From NCBI RefSeq assembly GCF_034427455.1, contig NZ_JAXQNN010000004.1, positions 186,001-250,000 on the forward strand: a stretch of DNA of 64,000 nucleotides, written 5' to 3'. The translations under genes were made by a program, and so were the position numbers. The DNA is from Jeotgalibacillus haloalkalitolerans (GTDB taxonomy: Bacteria > Bacillota > Bacilli > Bacillales > Jeotgalibacillaceae). This document shows, piece by piece, positions 27,767 to 41,500 of this stretch (position 1 is its first letter; each line of letters starts with the position of its first letter). Below the pieces are notes generated by a model, which ran no database searches, was not told the DNA's origin, and worked only from the letters and a program-made list of their open reading frames with translations.

Positions 27767-28189
27767 ATGAGTGACTGCATTTTCTGCAAGATTATTGACG
27801 GTGAGATTCCATCATCTAAAGTATATGAGGACGAGCACGTCTATGCGTTTCTTGATATCAGTCAAGTAACAAAAGGTCATACGCTGGTGATTCCAAAAAC
27901 ACATAAAAAGGATCTTCATGAGCTGACACCTGAGATTGCTGCAAACCTGTTTTCTGTAGTCCCGAAAATCGCAAATGCCATCAGAGATACTTATAGCCTG
28001 AAGGGTGTAAATCTGCTGAATAATAACGGTGAATTCGCAGGACAGAGTGTATTTCACTATCATCTTCATATTCTTCCGCGTCACGGTGAGGAAGACGGTT
28101 TTAAACCGGTGTGGGAAGTACATACGGATGACTATTCTAATGATGAGCGGAATGAAATTGCAACAGCAATTGCTGCAAAAATTAATTAG
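27767..28189 (+). CDS. hit: HIT family protein
   Basis: A 140-aa histidine-triad nucleotide hydrolase or transferase. The start region MSDCIFCKIIDGEIPSSKVYED and the triad QSVFHYHLHILPR are diagnostic. It hydrolyses AMP- or GMP-linked substrates; the cellular role is unclear. ATG 27767 fits the conserved N-terminus better than ATG 27758, which lies inside the AAAGG ribosome site. The divergent hit/ecsA arrangement is as in B. subtilis. Confidence 0.93.
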   Translation: MSDCIFCKIIDGEIPSSKVYEDEHVYAFLDISQVTKGHTLVIPKTHKKDLHELTPEIAANLFSVVPKIANAIRDTYSLKGVNLLNNNGEFAGQSVFHYHLHILPRHGEEDGFKPVWEVHTDDYSNDERNEIATAIAAKIN

Positions 28190-28209
28190 TAGGAAATAAG
28201 ATTCAGCCA

Positions 28210-28218
28210 TGGTATAAT
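28210..28218 (+). promoter_or_regulatory. Extended -10 promoter of trpP
   Basis: TGG-TATAAT at 28210-28218, 73 nt upstream of the trpP start; the -35 is poor, as expected with an extended -10. Confidence 0.65.
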
Positions 28219-28265
28219 GATGCTAATTTTCGCTGACAGTCACGAGGACATGTCAGGAAAAAAAT

Positions 28266-28318
28266 CAGTTTAGCTTAGGAGAGATGAGTTATGAACACGA
28301 GAACACTCGTAGCACTAG
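28266..28318 (+). promoter_or_regulatory. TRAP-like NAG-triplet site over the trpP ribosome site
   Basis: NAG triplets occur at 28266 (CAG), 28271 (TAG), 28276 (TAG), 28281 (GAG) and 28286 (GAG), exactly 5 nt apart. Further triplets lie at 28299 (GAG), 28310 (TAG) and 28316 (TAG). They cover the ribosome site and first codons. TRAP (MtrB) bound to tryptophan recognises (G/U)AG repeats spaced by 2-3 nt and represses B. subtilis trpP translation this way. Confidence 0.7.
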
Positions 28319-28809
28319 CACTTTTTGCAGGGATGGGTACAGCTTTACACTTACTGATTCCGGGGACACTGACAATGAAGCCTGATATGTCATTGTTAAT
28401 GATGTTTTTAGGTATTTTATTATTCCCCGGCGTTAAAAATGTTTTGCTGATCGGTCTTGCAACAGGTATTTTATCAGGCCTTACAACAACATTCCCGGGT
28501 GGATTCCTGCCGAATGTGATTGATAAGCCAATTACGGCATTTGCTTTTTACGGTATCATTCTGCTGGCAGGTAAGTTTGCACGTAAGCCTGCGGGTGCCG
28601 GTGTGCTTGCAGCAGTCGGCACCCTGATCTCAGGAACAATCTTCCTTGGATCTGCCGCACTTCTTGTCGGCCTTCCGGGTCCAATTATGGCACTTGCACT
28701 ATCTGCTGTCGTACCTGCAATTGTCGTTAACGGTCTGTTAATGGCTGTGATGTATCCTGTTGCACAGGCGATTATGAGACGATCTAATCTGGTCGAATCT
28801 GCTGCCTGA
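28291..28809 (+). CDS. trpP: Tryptophan transporter TrpP
   Basis: A 172-aa membrane protein with five or so helices. The features MNTRTLVALALFAGMGTALHL, FPGVKNVLLIGLATGIL and FPGGFLPNVIDKPITAF match the TrpP/YhaG family, an ECF-S-like tryptophan importer. The start follows AGGAGAG. NAG triplets cover the initiation region, indicating TRAP control by tryptophan. Location between hit and yhaH is conserved. Confidence 0.9.
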   Translation: MNTRTLVALALFAGMGTALHLLIPGTLTMKPDMSLLMMFLGILLFPGVKNVLLIGLATGILSGLTTTFPGGFLPNVIDKPITAFAFYGIILLAGKFARKPAGAGVLAAVGTLISGTIFLGSAALLVGLPGPIMALALSAVVPAIVVNGLLMAVMYPVAQAIMRRSNLVESAA

Positions 28810-28815
28810 ACCTGC

Positions 28816-28852
28816 AAAGCTGTTCCCCTTTTATGAGGGGGCAGCTTTTTTC
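28816..28852 (+). terminator. Intrinsic terminator of trpP
   Basis: AAAGCTGTTCCCCT / AGGGGGCAGCTTT stem followed by TTTTTC. Confidence 0.88.
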
Positions 28853-28889
28853 ATGTGCAGGCTGAGCTGCACACAATTCTTTGGCAGGT

Positions 28890-29075
28890 TTATCTCCAAA
28901 CCAAATAGGTTAAAATACATAGTATAAGCGTGCTGACGCCTGTAATCAGCACTCTTTGAAGCTTTATCCTTCTGGAGGGATATAAAGTTTTTTTAGCTAA
29001 ATCTGCTGCACATATGATCAACAGCACTAATGAGATCAGCGTACATATGGTTAGGATCACTTTAATATACACCAC
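28890..29075 (-). CDS. Small two-helix membrane protein, unknown
   Basis: A 61-aa protein with two hydrophobic segments (about 2-21 and 39-58) joined by a basic loop, KKTLYPSRRIKLQR. GTG 29075 is chosen because AGGAGG lies nine bases before it. A longer reading from TTG 29177 would add a third hydrophobic stretch but has no ribosome site and would overlap yhaH. No family recognised. Confidence 0.55.
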   Translation of the reverse strand: MVYIKVILTICTLISLVLLIICAADLAKKTLYPSRRIKLQRVLITGVSTLILCILTYLVWR

Positions 29076-29166
29076 GAAATGATTCCTCCTGTCCATGAAT
29101 ACTTTGGACAGTTTATGAATTACTATATACAATAAGAATACAAATACAAAAAGGGATGTGGTTGGG

Positions 29167-29547
29167 ATGAATTTCAAACAATTTTCACTTGGCTTGGTTG
29201 TCGGATTAGCGGCAGGAGCAGCAGCATCACTTATATCGGCTCCTCAATCAGGTGAAGAACTTCGTGGAACAATTAAAAACACAAAAGATAACTGGCGCGA
29301 GCATATGCTTGAGCTGCAGATGAACCTGCAAATTGTAAAAGAATCAATTGCTGACGCTTCAAAGGAAAGTAAGGAATCTCTCCGCGTAGTGGCAGCGGAA
29401 CTAAAGGATTCCATCCAGGCGTGGAGACGCGAAGCAGATCCTGCGATAAACAATCTTCAGGAAGAGCTTGCTGCAATTCAGGCCACAATGGAAGAACTCG
29501 AAAAAACAATTAACCAGGACAGCAAAGAGCCACAGCCAAGCTCTTAA
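29167..29547 (+). CDS. yhaH: YhaH, YtxH-domain protein
   Basis: A 126-aa protein. A short hydrophobic N-terminus (FSLGLVVGLAAGAAASLISAPQSGEELRG) is the YtxH-type signature, followed by a long helical, probably coiled-coil region. YtxH proteins are stress- or stationary-phase-associated; function unknown. ATG 29167 is used; GGGATG upstream is a modest ribosome site. Position between trpP and scoC matches B. subtilis yhaH. Confidence 0.85.
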   Translation: MNFKQFSLGLVVGLAAGAAASLISAPQSGEELRGTIKNTKDNWREHMLELQMNLQIVKESIADASKESKESLRVVAAELKDSIQAWRREADPAINNLQEELAAIQATMEELEKTINQDSKEPQPSS

Positions 29548-29548
29548 A

Positions 29549-29576
29549 AAAAACAGCCCGCGGGCTGTTTTTTCTT
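29549..29576 (+). terminator. Intrinsic terminator of yhaH
   Basis: AAAACAGCCCGCGGGCTGTTTT palindrome followed by TTCTTTT. Confidence 0.85.
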
Positions 29577-32500
29577 TTGTCGTGAAATCATTATCCCGGA
29601 TAAAATTTCTACATACAGTTCATTACCTTACCGTGTACAGGTAAATCTATTTTATTAGAAAATTTAATTTATTCTTACCTTTCATTCGTTTTACTTTATT
29701 GCTATAATGTTTGAAAATGAACTAATATTCCTATTACTCTAAAATCTTTTATGAAAGAAGGTGTAACAATGGATGATAAATTATACTCAATGAAAGAGGC
29801 GATGATTTTCAGCCAGCGGATGGCCCAGCTGAGCAAGGCATTATGGAAAGCAATCGAGAAAGACTGGCAAAACTGGATCAAGCCCTATGACCTGAATATC
29901 AATGAACACCATATCCTCTGGATTGCTTATCATTTAAAGGGTGCATCCATTTCAGACGTTGCCAAATTTGGTGTTATGCACGTATCCACAGCCTTTAACT
30001 TTTCAAAAAAGCTTGAAGAAAGAGGCTATCTTGAGTTCTCAAAGCGTGAGAATGATAAGCGGAATACGTATATTAAGCTGACCGAAAAAGGTGACGAGCT
30101 TCTGCTTGAATTAATGGAGAACTATTCACCTGAGACACATTCAGTTTTTGAAGGGGCTGCCCCATTACGTGAAATCTACGGTAAATTCCCTGAAATGATG
30201 GATGTCATGGCGATTGTGAAAAACATCTATGGTGATGATTTCATGAAAATTTTTGAGACATCCTTCAATAATATAGAAACGGAATTTTCTGAAGTTGAAG
30301 GAAAAATCAAGAAAAGCAGAACGGCTGATCCGGTCAAACAGATCGCATCACCCTGACGATTCAATCCTGTCATGAAAAAGGATCTCCCACCCTTTTTCAT
30401 GACAGGATTTTGTTTTGGTAAATTAAATATTAATTTTTTCATTTTCCTATTGCAACTTTCTGCAGATGAGAGTAAAGTAGCTCTCGTAGCTTTTCTAAAA
30501 AAAATCGTCATGAACGGAGGCGATCGTGTTGCATTGCTGGAAATCAATTAATGTAAAGAAACAGTATGGATTTTACCGCATCTTTTTTCTTTCTGCGATT
30601 CTTGTCCTGACTGTTTTTTCATTTTTACATGTATCAATACAATTAATTTTCGACCAACCAATGTATGATCAATATTTTTTATGGTTTGCGATCGGATTTT
30701 TCTTAATATATCCACTTCACAAAGTGTTTCACACACTGCCGCTTGCGGGATTTATGAGCCTGATCCAGTTAAAAACCAGATTTCATTTTTTCTGTGTACC
30801 TATTATGTCTGTCAGAGTAAACAAGCCTATTCCAAAAGTATTTTTTATCATGGCGCTGGTTTCACCATTTCTTTTAATCAACGGGCTATTATTGTATGGA
30901 ACAACCTTATTTCCCGGTTATGCTCACTATTTTACGATTTTAATTGCTTATCATTCAGGCATTTGCCTTGTAGACTTTCTTTATGCCAGATCGTTATTTA
31001 AATCTCCTAAAGGTGCTTTTATCGAAGAAGATGATGATGGATATGAAATTCTTGTACCTGTAAAGGAAACACAATATCCCGGCATTTAAAAGCTGACTGA
31101 TCAGACATATTTAACAGCTCTCTCTGTTATTTATGTCTGATTTTTGTTATTGTAGTACTTAGAGACGAGGAGGGGGAACATGGTTTCCGTAATTGGATTA
31201 TTTATCGCATTTACCGTATTTATTATTTATGCCATTAATCGAATGACTAATAGACTTTGTGAACAGAAGGAAATCCCGAACGAACGGCAGCCAAAAGTCT
31301 TCCGTACGATCAATATTCTGATCCTGATTTTACTTCTGTCTTCTTACGTTGAGATTCTTTATACGTAATGATGAACTTAAATATGTAAGCTGATAAAGGT
31401 GCCTGTGATGGCATCTTTTTTATTTGTAAAAAAGAGGCTGGAATTTTTTTATTCCAGCCTTTTTAATCGTTTCGCTGCGCTTTTCTGTTTGTCCAGCTCC
31501 GGCAGGCAGGGACTAGTGCGCTTCCCTCAGCTCCTTAAGATAAGTCAACATCAGCTCACTACGTTCACTGTGTTTCCTTTATCTCAACCCGCTTCAGTCC
31601 AGCGCATACGTCCCTTAACGCCTGCCTACGCTTTTCTTTGTTGTCCAGCTCCGGGCGCTAGCTCCTAGTGTCATAAGTCACCCATCGACCAACGGGAAAG
31701 TTCACCCATTTTTCGCTGTGCGTCTTATGCCCGTCGGAGCTGACCAAGCGCCCTGCGCTTTTCTTAGAACCAAGCGCTGCCGATGATGATCAACAGGATG
31801 AATAGGACAACTAGCAGGGCAAATCCTCCGTGGTTGTAACCTTTTTCGTGTGACATGAATATGTCCCCCTTTCTTTATAAGTTTTTAGTACAGCCAGGCT
31901 GCGCCAACAATAACAAGGAGGATAAATAGGACGACGATTAATGCGAATCCTCCGCCTTTACCACATGACATGGAGACCCCTCCTTTCTTATGTATGGTAT
32001 TCAATTCATTTCAAAGAAGCGTGGGCTTGACGCTTATCTTTTTTAAAAATGGAATGATTGTGAAAACAATACTAAGGTTTGGGGAAATATGTTATAGTAT
32101 GCTTTGTAGATTTTTACACCATAGAGAGATCGTGAGGAGAGGAAATACATGAAAAAGTGGATTGCAGCAACATCGTTAACACTAAGTGTGGCAGCACTTG
32201 CAGCATGCAGTGATGAGGAAGCAAGTGAAGTTGTGGTATCAACGAACGCAGGAGATATTACAAAAGAGGAATTATACCAGGAGATGAAGACGACTGTTGG
32301 GGAGCAGGCGCTTCAGATGATGGTATTGGAACAGGTTCTTCAGGATAAGTATGAAGTGAGCGAAGAACAAGTTGACGCAGAATTGGAATCAATGAAAGAA
32401 CAATATGGTGGTCAGGAACAGTTTGAAATGGTTCTTTCACAACAGGGTTATTCTGAAGATACTTTCCGGGACACAATTAAATTAAACCTCCTTCAGGAGA

Positions 32501-35500
32501 AAGCTTTAACAGAAGACGTTGAAGTGACTGAAGAGGAAATTCAGCAGAAATATGAACAAATGCAAAAAGAAGTGAATGCAAGACATATTCTTGTGCAGGA
32601 CGAAGAAACTGCGCTTGATGTGAAGCAGCAGCTTGAAGACGGCGCTGATTTTGCAGAGCTTGCAAGAGAAGTATCCACTGAACCTGCTGCCCAGGAAACT
32701 GGCGGTGAACTTGGATTCTTCAGTGCGGGAGATATGGACCCTGCATTTGAAGAAGCTGCATTCAGCCTGGAGCCAAATGTGATCAGCGAGCCGGTTGAAT
32801 CAAGTTTTGGATGGCACATCATTGAAGTAACAGAAACGCGCGAAGCTGAAATTGGCAGCTTTGAGGAAATGAAGGAAGAAATCGAACATGACCTGAAGCT
32901 TGCGAAGGCTGACCAGACACAGGCAAGTGCGATGATCCAGGATATGATGAGAGAAGCTGAAATTGACATTAAAGATGAAGATCTCAGCACAACATTTGAT
33001 GCATTCCTGTCACAGCCTGAACAGCCAGCTGCTGAAGAAGAGCCAGCAGAAGAAGATACAGAGGAATAATAAAGAAAAGTGGAAGGCGCTCGTTCAGCTC
33101 TCAGGCTTAAGCCGAGGAGCGGAAAACGGGTGCCTTTTCCCGTTTACCGATGCGTGGCTTATGACCCGAAGAGCTAGCGCCTGGAGCTGGACATTAGAAA
33201 AGCGGAAGCAGGCTTTTAGCCCCGACAAGCATAAGACGGAATGAGAGAATTGGGTGACCTTCCCCATTTTCTCATTCCGTCTTATGACTCGAGGGGCTGC
33301 CTGCTGGAGCTGGACATTAAAAAAGCGGAAGGCATAGCTGCCTTCCACTTTTCTAATCCTTATATTCAGCCGGTAAACGCTTCTTCTTCTCTTTCATCAT
33401 ACGCTGAATATAGGTTTTTCCGTGTTCTTCAATAAAATCTTTTTCCTGTTTTCTGTCCTGATAAGCTGTTTTGACAAACATCACAAGACTGAGAACGGCT
33501 CCCCCGATTGCAAGGTCGATCCATATTGGAAACATCTGCACGCCTCCTGCACTGAATTCTTACTTTACTTTATGCAGGCACGTACAAGCTTATGACTAGT
33601 CCTGATCGTACATATGCGGGCGGTAGAATGATCTGTTTTCAAGCGCGAATACTCTTTCCGTGTATTCTCCTGGATTCGTTCTGCTGATCACTCTGTCCAT
33701 CATCACCATTTTCGCATCGATATTATCAATATAATGCAGAATCTCAGCCTCCATCAGCATTGGCGGCTTCGGTGATCCCCATTCAGCTTTTCCGTGATGG
33801 GAAAGAATCATATGCTGTAATAAGAGTACTTCTTCCGCTTCAATTTCAAGCTCTTTAGCAGCTTCCGCAATCTCATTCACCATAATCGAAATATGACCAA
33901 GCAGATTTCCTTCAAGTGTATAAGTCGCTGATACTGCCCCTGATAATTCTTTTACTTTCCCCATATCATGCAGGATGATTCCGGCATAGAGAAGATCTTT
34001 GTTTAATGATGGATACTGCTCTGCCAGAAACTTTCCGAGCCTCAGCATGGATACAACGTGAAAAGCCAGACCAGAGACAAACTCATGGTGATTTTTCGTT
34101 GCAGCCGGATATTCCATAAATGACTTTTGATATTTTTTCAGCAGGTGACGTGTAATGCGCTGGATCACCGGGTTTTTCATTTCAAAAATATACTGCGTTA
34201 ATTCTTCTGTCATTGATTCGACTGATAATGGAGCTGTCTCCAGGAAATCCCCCATTTTCACGTTGTCCTGAGCAGAAGCAGGTCGAATCTGTCTGAGTCT
34301 CAGCTGGTTTTTGCCGCGGTAGTTATGGATCTCCCCTGCCACTTTTACAATTGTCTGCGGCTGATACTTGCGCTCTTCCTCGTCGCCTGCATCCCACAAT
34401 TTTGCTTCAATATCACCGCTTCTGTCCTGAAAAATCAGTGTTAAAAAAGGTTTCCCCGCCGTTGTTACACCTTTAGTCATTTGTTTTATCAGTAAATACT
34501 GATCTACAGGATCTCCCGGGTTTAAAAAAGTAATTCCTTTCATCTGCTACCTCTCCTTTTGTCTGTTATATGTATTTCAAATTTGGCTTTTACATGTTGG
34601 CTGATGATTTCCACTTCAGATGTAAATAGAGTTAAATGCAACACCAATAAGAACATTTGTTCTTTTATTATATCATTTTTCACATGAACATAAATAGAAA
34701 TAACCGGCAGCTGTACCGGCTATCTCAGTGTTTCTTTATGGTTATTCTTTTTTAGATAGTTTTAAGGCCTGTTTAATATCCTTTAGCGACGAGGAATTTC
34801 CGTACATCAGAACGCCTCCCCGGTAAACCTTTGCCCCAAACCATCCTAACACTAAAATCGTTAGAAGCGTTAGCAATATGGCAATAGCAGGCTCCCAAAA
34901 TGGAATATTCAGCATTCCCACCCTTGTAAACATTACGAGCGGTGTAAAAAACGGAATATATGAAGTAACGGTAATGAACCCTGCTTCAGGTGATGCGAGC
35001 CCGTAGAAAGCAAGCAGTGCGCCACCAACGATGAGAATATTGACTGGCATCAGTACCTGCTGGAGATCTTCAGTTCTGCTGACAAGTGAGCCTAGAAATG
35101 CAGCGAGTGTGGCATACAGGAAATAGCCAAGAATAAAGAACACGACGCCATAAATAATGGTACTGATTGATCCGGATGAAAAGTCAAATAATGAATAAAC
35201 GCCCCCTTCAAGCGAATCACTGCTTACATTCACTGAAACAATCCCGACTGTTGCCCAGATAAAAATCTGAGTCAGCCCAACAAGGCCGATACCGAGAATT
35301 TTAGCAAAAATCTGCTGAATCGGCGGTACGCTTGAGATCAGGATTTCCATTACACGGGATGATTTTTCTGTTGCCACTTCTGTTGCGATCATCATAGAGT
35401 AAATGAGCACTGACATATAGATCACGAAAATTAATACATAGACTAACCCTCTCGCCTGGTCAAGCTCCTCTGCTGATTTTGCAGATTCAACATAAGCTGA

Positions 35501-38500
35501 CTGTGAAAATGACACCGGCATGTTTAACGTAGCTAATTCATCTGCACTTAATGACAGGCGGTTCGCTGCCATATTTGACTGAATCGTCTGAAGGGCTGCC
35601 TGCAGATCACCTGAGTAGGAATTTGCAGTGAGAGAAGCCGATAAATAGTCAGCCTGTATTCTTCCCACTTCCGTCATATTTACTGTAAGAAGTGCATCAA
35701 AATCTCCATTCTCAAGCTGACTCTCCAGTTCTTCAAGACTGGCTTCTCCTCTTGTTATGTCAATAGAATTATTCAGGATCCCCATCTGGGCGGATAGATT
35801 GTCTGCAATATCTGTATCTTCTTCATACACAACAACCTGCCACTGCTCTTCATCACCATTGCCACCACCATCAAAAATTGAGGTGATCGACTGAAAATTG
35901 GTCGCTCCAATAATGACTAAAGTAAAGATGATGGTCGTAATAATAAAGGATCTGGATTTGACTTTATTCATAAATGACTTTGCAAGAATTAAACCGAATC
36001 TATTCATAAGAAGCACCTGCCTTTTCGATAAAGATATCGTTCAGTGAAGGTTCTTCGAGTGAAAACTGACGGATAAAGCCTTTTGGCTGAAGGTAAGAGA
36101 GAATCTCCTGTGATACTTCTTCATTTTCGATTTGCAGTTCTGCCCCGCCGATCAGCTTTTTAACCTTCACTACACCTGGCAATGCTTCAATACCGGCAAG
36201 ATCGAAATTAGCTTTAATCAGCAGGTTTTTTTTACCAAAGTCTCTTTTAATCTCATTTAATTTCCCCTGGACAATTGGGGCTCCCTTATGAATAATGCAC
36301 AGACTTTCGCACAGCTCCTCGACGTGCTCCATCCGGTGACTTGAAAACACAATCGTCGTCCCCTGACTTTTCAAATCATCGACTGCCTTTTTCAGGAGTT
36401 CAACGTTGACCGGATCAAGACCGCTGAAAGGCTCATCGAGAATCAGCAGATCCGGTTTATGTATAACGGAAGTAATAAACTGTATTTTTTGCTGGTTACC
36501 TTTTGACAGTTCCTCTACTCTTTTATTTTCATATTCGGGCACATTGAATTTTTCAAGCCAGCCGGTCAACTCTTCCTCAGCGGCTTTTTTATCCATGCCT
36601 CTCAACCGCGCTAAGTAGACAACCTGTTCCTTCACCTTCATCTTAGGATAGAGCCCTCTTTCTTCAGGAAGGTAACCGATATGCTGACTCGTATGATAAC
36701 CGATTGAATCGCCATTCCAGCTGATTGTGCCTTCTGTGCTGTCAATCAGCCCGAGAATCATCCGGAAAGTTGTTGTTTTACCCGCTCCATTTGCACCAAG
36801 GAAACCGAACATTTCACCCTTTGGTATTGTCAGCGAAAGGTTGTTCACAGCTGTATGAGCGCCAAACCTTTTTGTGACATTGTCAATCTTTAACATGACA
36901 TTTCCCCCTTTTGCCTGCTCCTCTATTTTATACGGAAAACATAGTGAAAAGGTTCATTTTTTTCAGAATTTCTCCACTTCACGTGATGAGGCTGCTGTGT
37001 AATAATAAACATACGGACAAAAAGGAGATGAATGGAATGGATATTTACAAAATCACGGCTTTTAGTAAAAAAGGGGAACTGCTTTTTGAAGATTCCTTCG
37101 AAGCGGAAAATGATGACGCAGCAAAGAAAATCGGGGAAAAGCGCCTTGAAGAAGAAGGCATGCTCGATCACACCCACCGCGTCGTATCACCTAGAGGAAA
37201 GTTAGTTGTTTTTCATACATAAAGAAATGCGGGGCGCCTCTCAGGCGTCCCGCTTTTTTTTAATTCCCTCTGAAAACAGGCTTTCTCTTTTCTGCAAATG
37301 CCTGAATCCCTTCCATATGATCGTTCGTCTGTCTCATTCTCCACTGCGCTTCTTTTTCCATTTCAAGTATTTCTTCAAGCTGTGCTTTTCTGCTCCCTCT
37401 AAGAATTGTTTTCGACTCCATCATCGCTTTTACAGGGCTGTGATTAATCGTCTGAACAAATGCTTCCGCTTCTTCAGTGACACGACCTTCAGCAGTCACC
37501 TTATCAATTAACCCCATTGAATAAGCTTCGTGACCATTCAAGATCTCACCTCTCCAGATTGTATGCAGCGCTTTTTGCGTACCGAGACGCTCCTGCATGA
37601 AGAAATGACCGCCCCCATCCGGAACAAGTCCAATCCCGATAAAGTTCATGGCAAGCTTACTCTGCTCTTCAGCAAAAATCACATCAGTTGAAAGTGCCAG
37701 ACTGAGTCCAAGTCCTGCTGCTGCACCATGAATTGCACTAACTGTGATTTTCGGCATTGTATATAACGTAACTGACAAGTCATTAATAACTTTCATAAAA
37801 TGCTGAAAATCCTCTTCACCATTCATCTTAAGCATGCCTTTAATATCTCCGCCTGAACAGAATCCCTTTCCTTCACCCCTCAGCACCAATACCTGTAAAT
37901 CAGAATCCCGCTTGATTTCATTAAGTGCATCCTGCAGATCTGTCATTAACTGCAGATTTAATGCATTCAGACTTTCCGGTCTGTTGAATGTTAACCAGAC
38001 TGTATTCCCCTGTACATCAACCTTTAAAGTTTCATACTGTTTTTCCATGTGAATCACTCCATCCCCTAAAAATGAATCTCCATTCACTTATTCCCTGTCC
38101 AGCCGTGAATATCCTTTAATATTTCAAAATTGGTTTAATGTTCTTAGAAAAAACTTTTCCACTTTATGATTACAGTGATTTTATACCTAAATCCAATCCT
38201 TATATAGTATTATAGATCTATAAAAGTTTTTTCGTTTTAATATTAACTTCTGAATCAGTAAAGACGATATTACTTAAAGAGGAACCCTTAAGGAGGATTT
38301 TTTAACGATGATCTGGGCACGAACGAAAGAAAAGAAAATTGATCTGGCAGTCATTGCTGACAATTATAAAAATCAGGTAAAAATTGACCTGCCAAAAGAA
38401 ATTACAACACCTAAACAGTTGAGTATGATCTCACTTTCAACATACGACCTGCAGATTCTGATGGCTTTTCAGCCGTATGTAACTGAAAATATTGACGGGA

Positions 38501-41500
38501 TTGTATCTCATTTTTATAAAACAATCGGACATGAGCCGCAGCTGCTATCTATTATTAATGAACACAGCTCCATTGAACGACTGAAAAAAACGTTAACGAT
38601 TCATATTCAGGAAATGTTCAGCGGGAAAATTGATCAGCAATTTATCCAGAAAAGAAACCGGATTGCAGAAGTACATCTGCATATCGGTCTGGATCCTAAA
38701 TGGTATATTGCTGCATTCCAGGATTTATTAAATTCGTTTATTGATATGACTGAAGCACTTCCCTTCAATGAAAAGGATAAATTCAGCCTGATTCGTGCCG
38801 TTTCGAAAATATTGAACCTTGAAATGCAGATCGTGCTTGAAGCATATGAAAATCAATTTCAGCAGAAGCTGATGGCTGAGCAAAACCATCTTGAAGAATT
38901 GCTGGATACATTAAGAACCAGCGCTGCTGCTTTATCAGATAACAGCAGTTCAACAAGTGAAAATGTACGTCAGATGAAAGAAGCACTCAGTCAGCTGTCA
39001 AATCGTGCACAAAACGGTTCCCAGGTAGCGACTGACCTGCAGAATAAAACAGGTGAAGAGCAGACACGCCTTGATAAGACGAAGAAAGAAAGCGAACAGA
39101 TTTCCAATAAAATGCAGTCTACAGAGCAGAATATTAAAGAATTGAATAACCTGAACAGCCAGATCTCCGAGGTTGCAAATATGGTTACATCTATTGCGGA
39201 TCAGACAAATCTGCTCGCGCTGAACGCCTCAATTGAAGCTGCGCGTGCGGGTGAGCATGGAAAAGGATTTGCTGTTGTAGCGGATGAAGTGAGAAAACTT
39301 GCTGAAAATACAAAGGAATCCGTTGCACAGGTATATGATCTGCTGAAGGATACAAATGTGAAGACAAAAACAATTGAAGGTTCTATTTTTGAACTGAAGG
39401 AATTGTTCAGGTCAGAGCGTGACAGTATTATCTCTACCAGTGATTCATTTGAAGGAATCATGTCTGTGATGAATGAACTGAAGGTTCAAAATACGCAGAT
39501 TGATGCGGATGTAAGCCGTCTTGTGATCACATTGGATGAGATCTCTGAAAAAGCTGCCGGAGTCGCAGAAGCTGCTGCCTCACTTGAAGAAAGAGCATGA
39601 AAAAAAGCCGCTTACAGGTTTCCCTGTAAGCGGCTTTATCATTACTGTTCGTTATTTTCCATTGCACCATAAAGCTCTTCAAGTGGCTTCATGATCACTT
39701 TGTTAAGCTCCTGAATTGTCATGCTCATGCGCTGTTCAGCCTCCATCAGCTTTGCAATCAGCTCGTGCTGCTGTACAAGCTGCGCTGTTTTTTGCGCCTG
39801 CTCGATTTCTTCCTGTGAAATTTCTTCACCGTTCATTTGCTTTTGTTGAAGAGAAAGCTGAATGTTGCGGAAGTTCTCAAAGATCCCTTTCGCTGATTCA
39901 TCGCTGTTTACAGCGTCATACATTTCTTTTAACTGAGTGAATTCCTCACTCTGACGAATTGCACTTTCTAATTCATTTGCCTGATCATACAGATTTACTG
40001 CCATTTGTAAAACCTCCTAAGTTAATCGCTCTTCCATGTTTCCCCTCAAAAATCAGTCTTAAACATGATCTGATTCAGAGACCGGTTAATAACACAAATG
40101 CTCCCTGAATAAGTCCAATTAACCCGCCGAGCAGTGCACCAAGATAGGTGATCATTTTAAATTCCCTTTTTGAAATGCCGAGTACAAGTTCCTCAAGGCG
40201 TGACACTTCAAAAGAATCCACCTGTTCTCTGACAATTTCCTGCAGCTTCATTTTTGCCAGAATATCCTCAATCCGTTCAATCAGAATATCCTTTGCTTTT
40301 GATGATGCTTTTGGGATCAAATCCTCAATCAGCCTGTTTTCAAGCGGCTGAATAACACTGCCGAACGGTTTGCCCATCCATTCATTCAGGTTCATCCGTT
40401 CTTTTAATACGCCCTGGAGCCGGATAATGAGATCACGGTCAGTGACAATCGAGAATGCCCGTTCCCACTGCCAATCCTTCACTTTTTCCCACTCTTTGTG
40501 CAAAACCTGTTCGAGTATATCATGTGTTCCTGGATGTTTCAAAAATTTAATGATTTCAGGCTGAACTTTATCAGCAAGTGATGTATTCCCCATGACCATC
40601 TGCACCATACTGCCAAGCGTACCGCGTGTTTTCAGGAAATCATCGATCATCGTCTGGACTTTTTCTTTTCCTTCTTCAGAGGCAAAATAATCTTCGCCTT
40701 TTTCAAGAATGTACGTGCTCACTGTCGTCACTTTACGGTCCAGCCGCTCCTGCCATTGTACAGGCAGTGTCTCACGCAATGTTAAAAACATATACTTTTC
40801 CTTTAATTGCTCATACTGTCCTTCAATCCAGCCGTCCATTGTACGTTCCAGATAAGGAACCGGTGATTCAAGATCAAACCGCTTCAGCACCGTTTCAACA
40901 GAATCATCAATCTGAAATACTTTGCTTCCTTCTTTTTGAAGCCAGGCTGTAAGTGCTCTTTCTTTTTCTGAATTCAGAAATTTCGCCTTCAAACTTTCAG
41001 CAGTCAACAGGTGATTTACAACCATCAGCCCCAGCTGACGTGCAAGCTCTTCCCTTCTCTTCGGGATCAGCCCTGGGGTAAAAGGCACACGCCATTTTCC
41101 TATATAAACCGGTTTATACGGTCTGAACAGCATCTTAATTGCCAGGCTGTTGGTAAACCCGCCAATGATCGCTCCGACCGTCATCATGATCAACAATAAA
41201 ATAACAATATCCATAATCTCACCTTCCACTATACTCTTCCTGTTCAGTATAGCAGAATACAGTTGTGATGGTTAAAATGACCTTTTAATCGTGCTGAAAA
41301 GTCTTTACAGCTCCTGCACTTCAGACTCAGCTTATGTTCAGATTTCCATTTCATTCATGCTATAATTGTGAAAAACAATTGGCGGGGGAGAAATATGATA
41401 CAGCACTTTCAATATCAGAAGTTATACTCAAAGGATTTGCCGGGATGGCGTTTTTCTTTTACTTATATGGGTGAACAGGTACAGGGGATTTATCATAAGA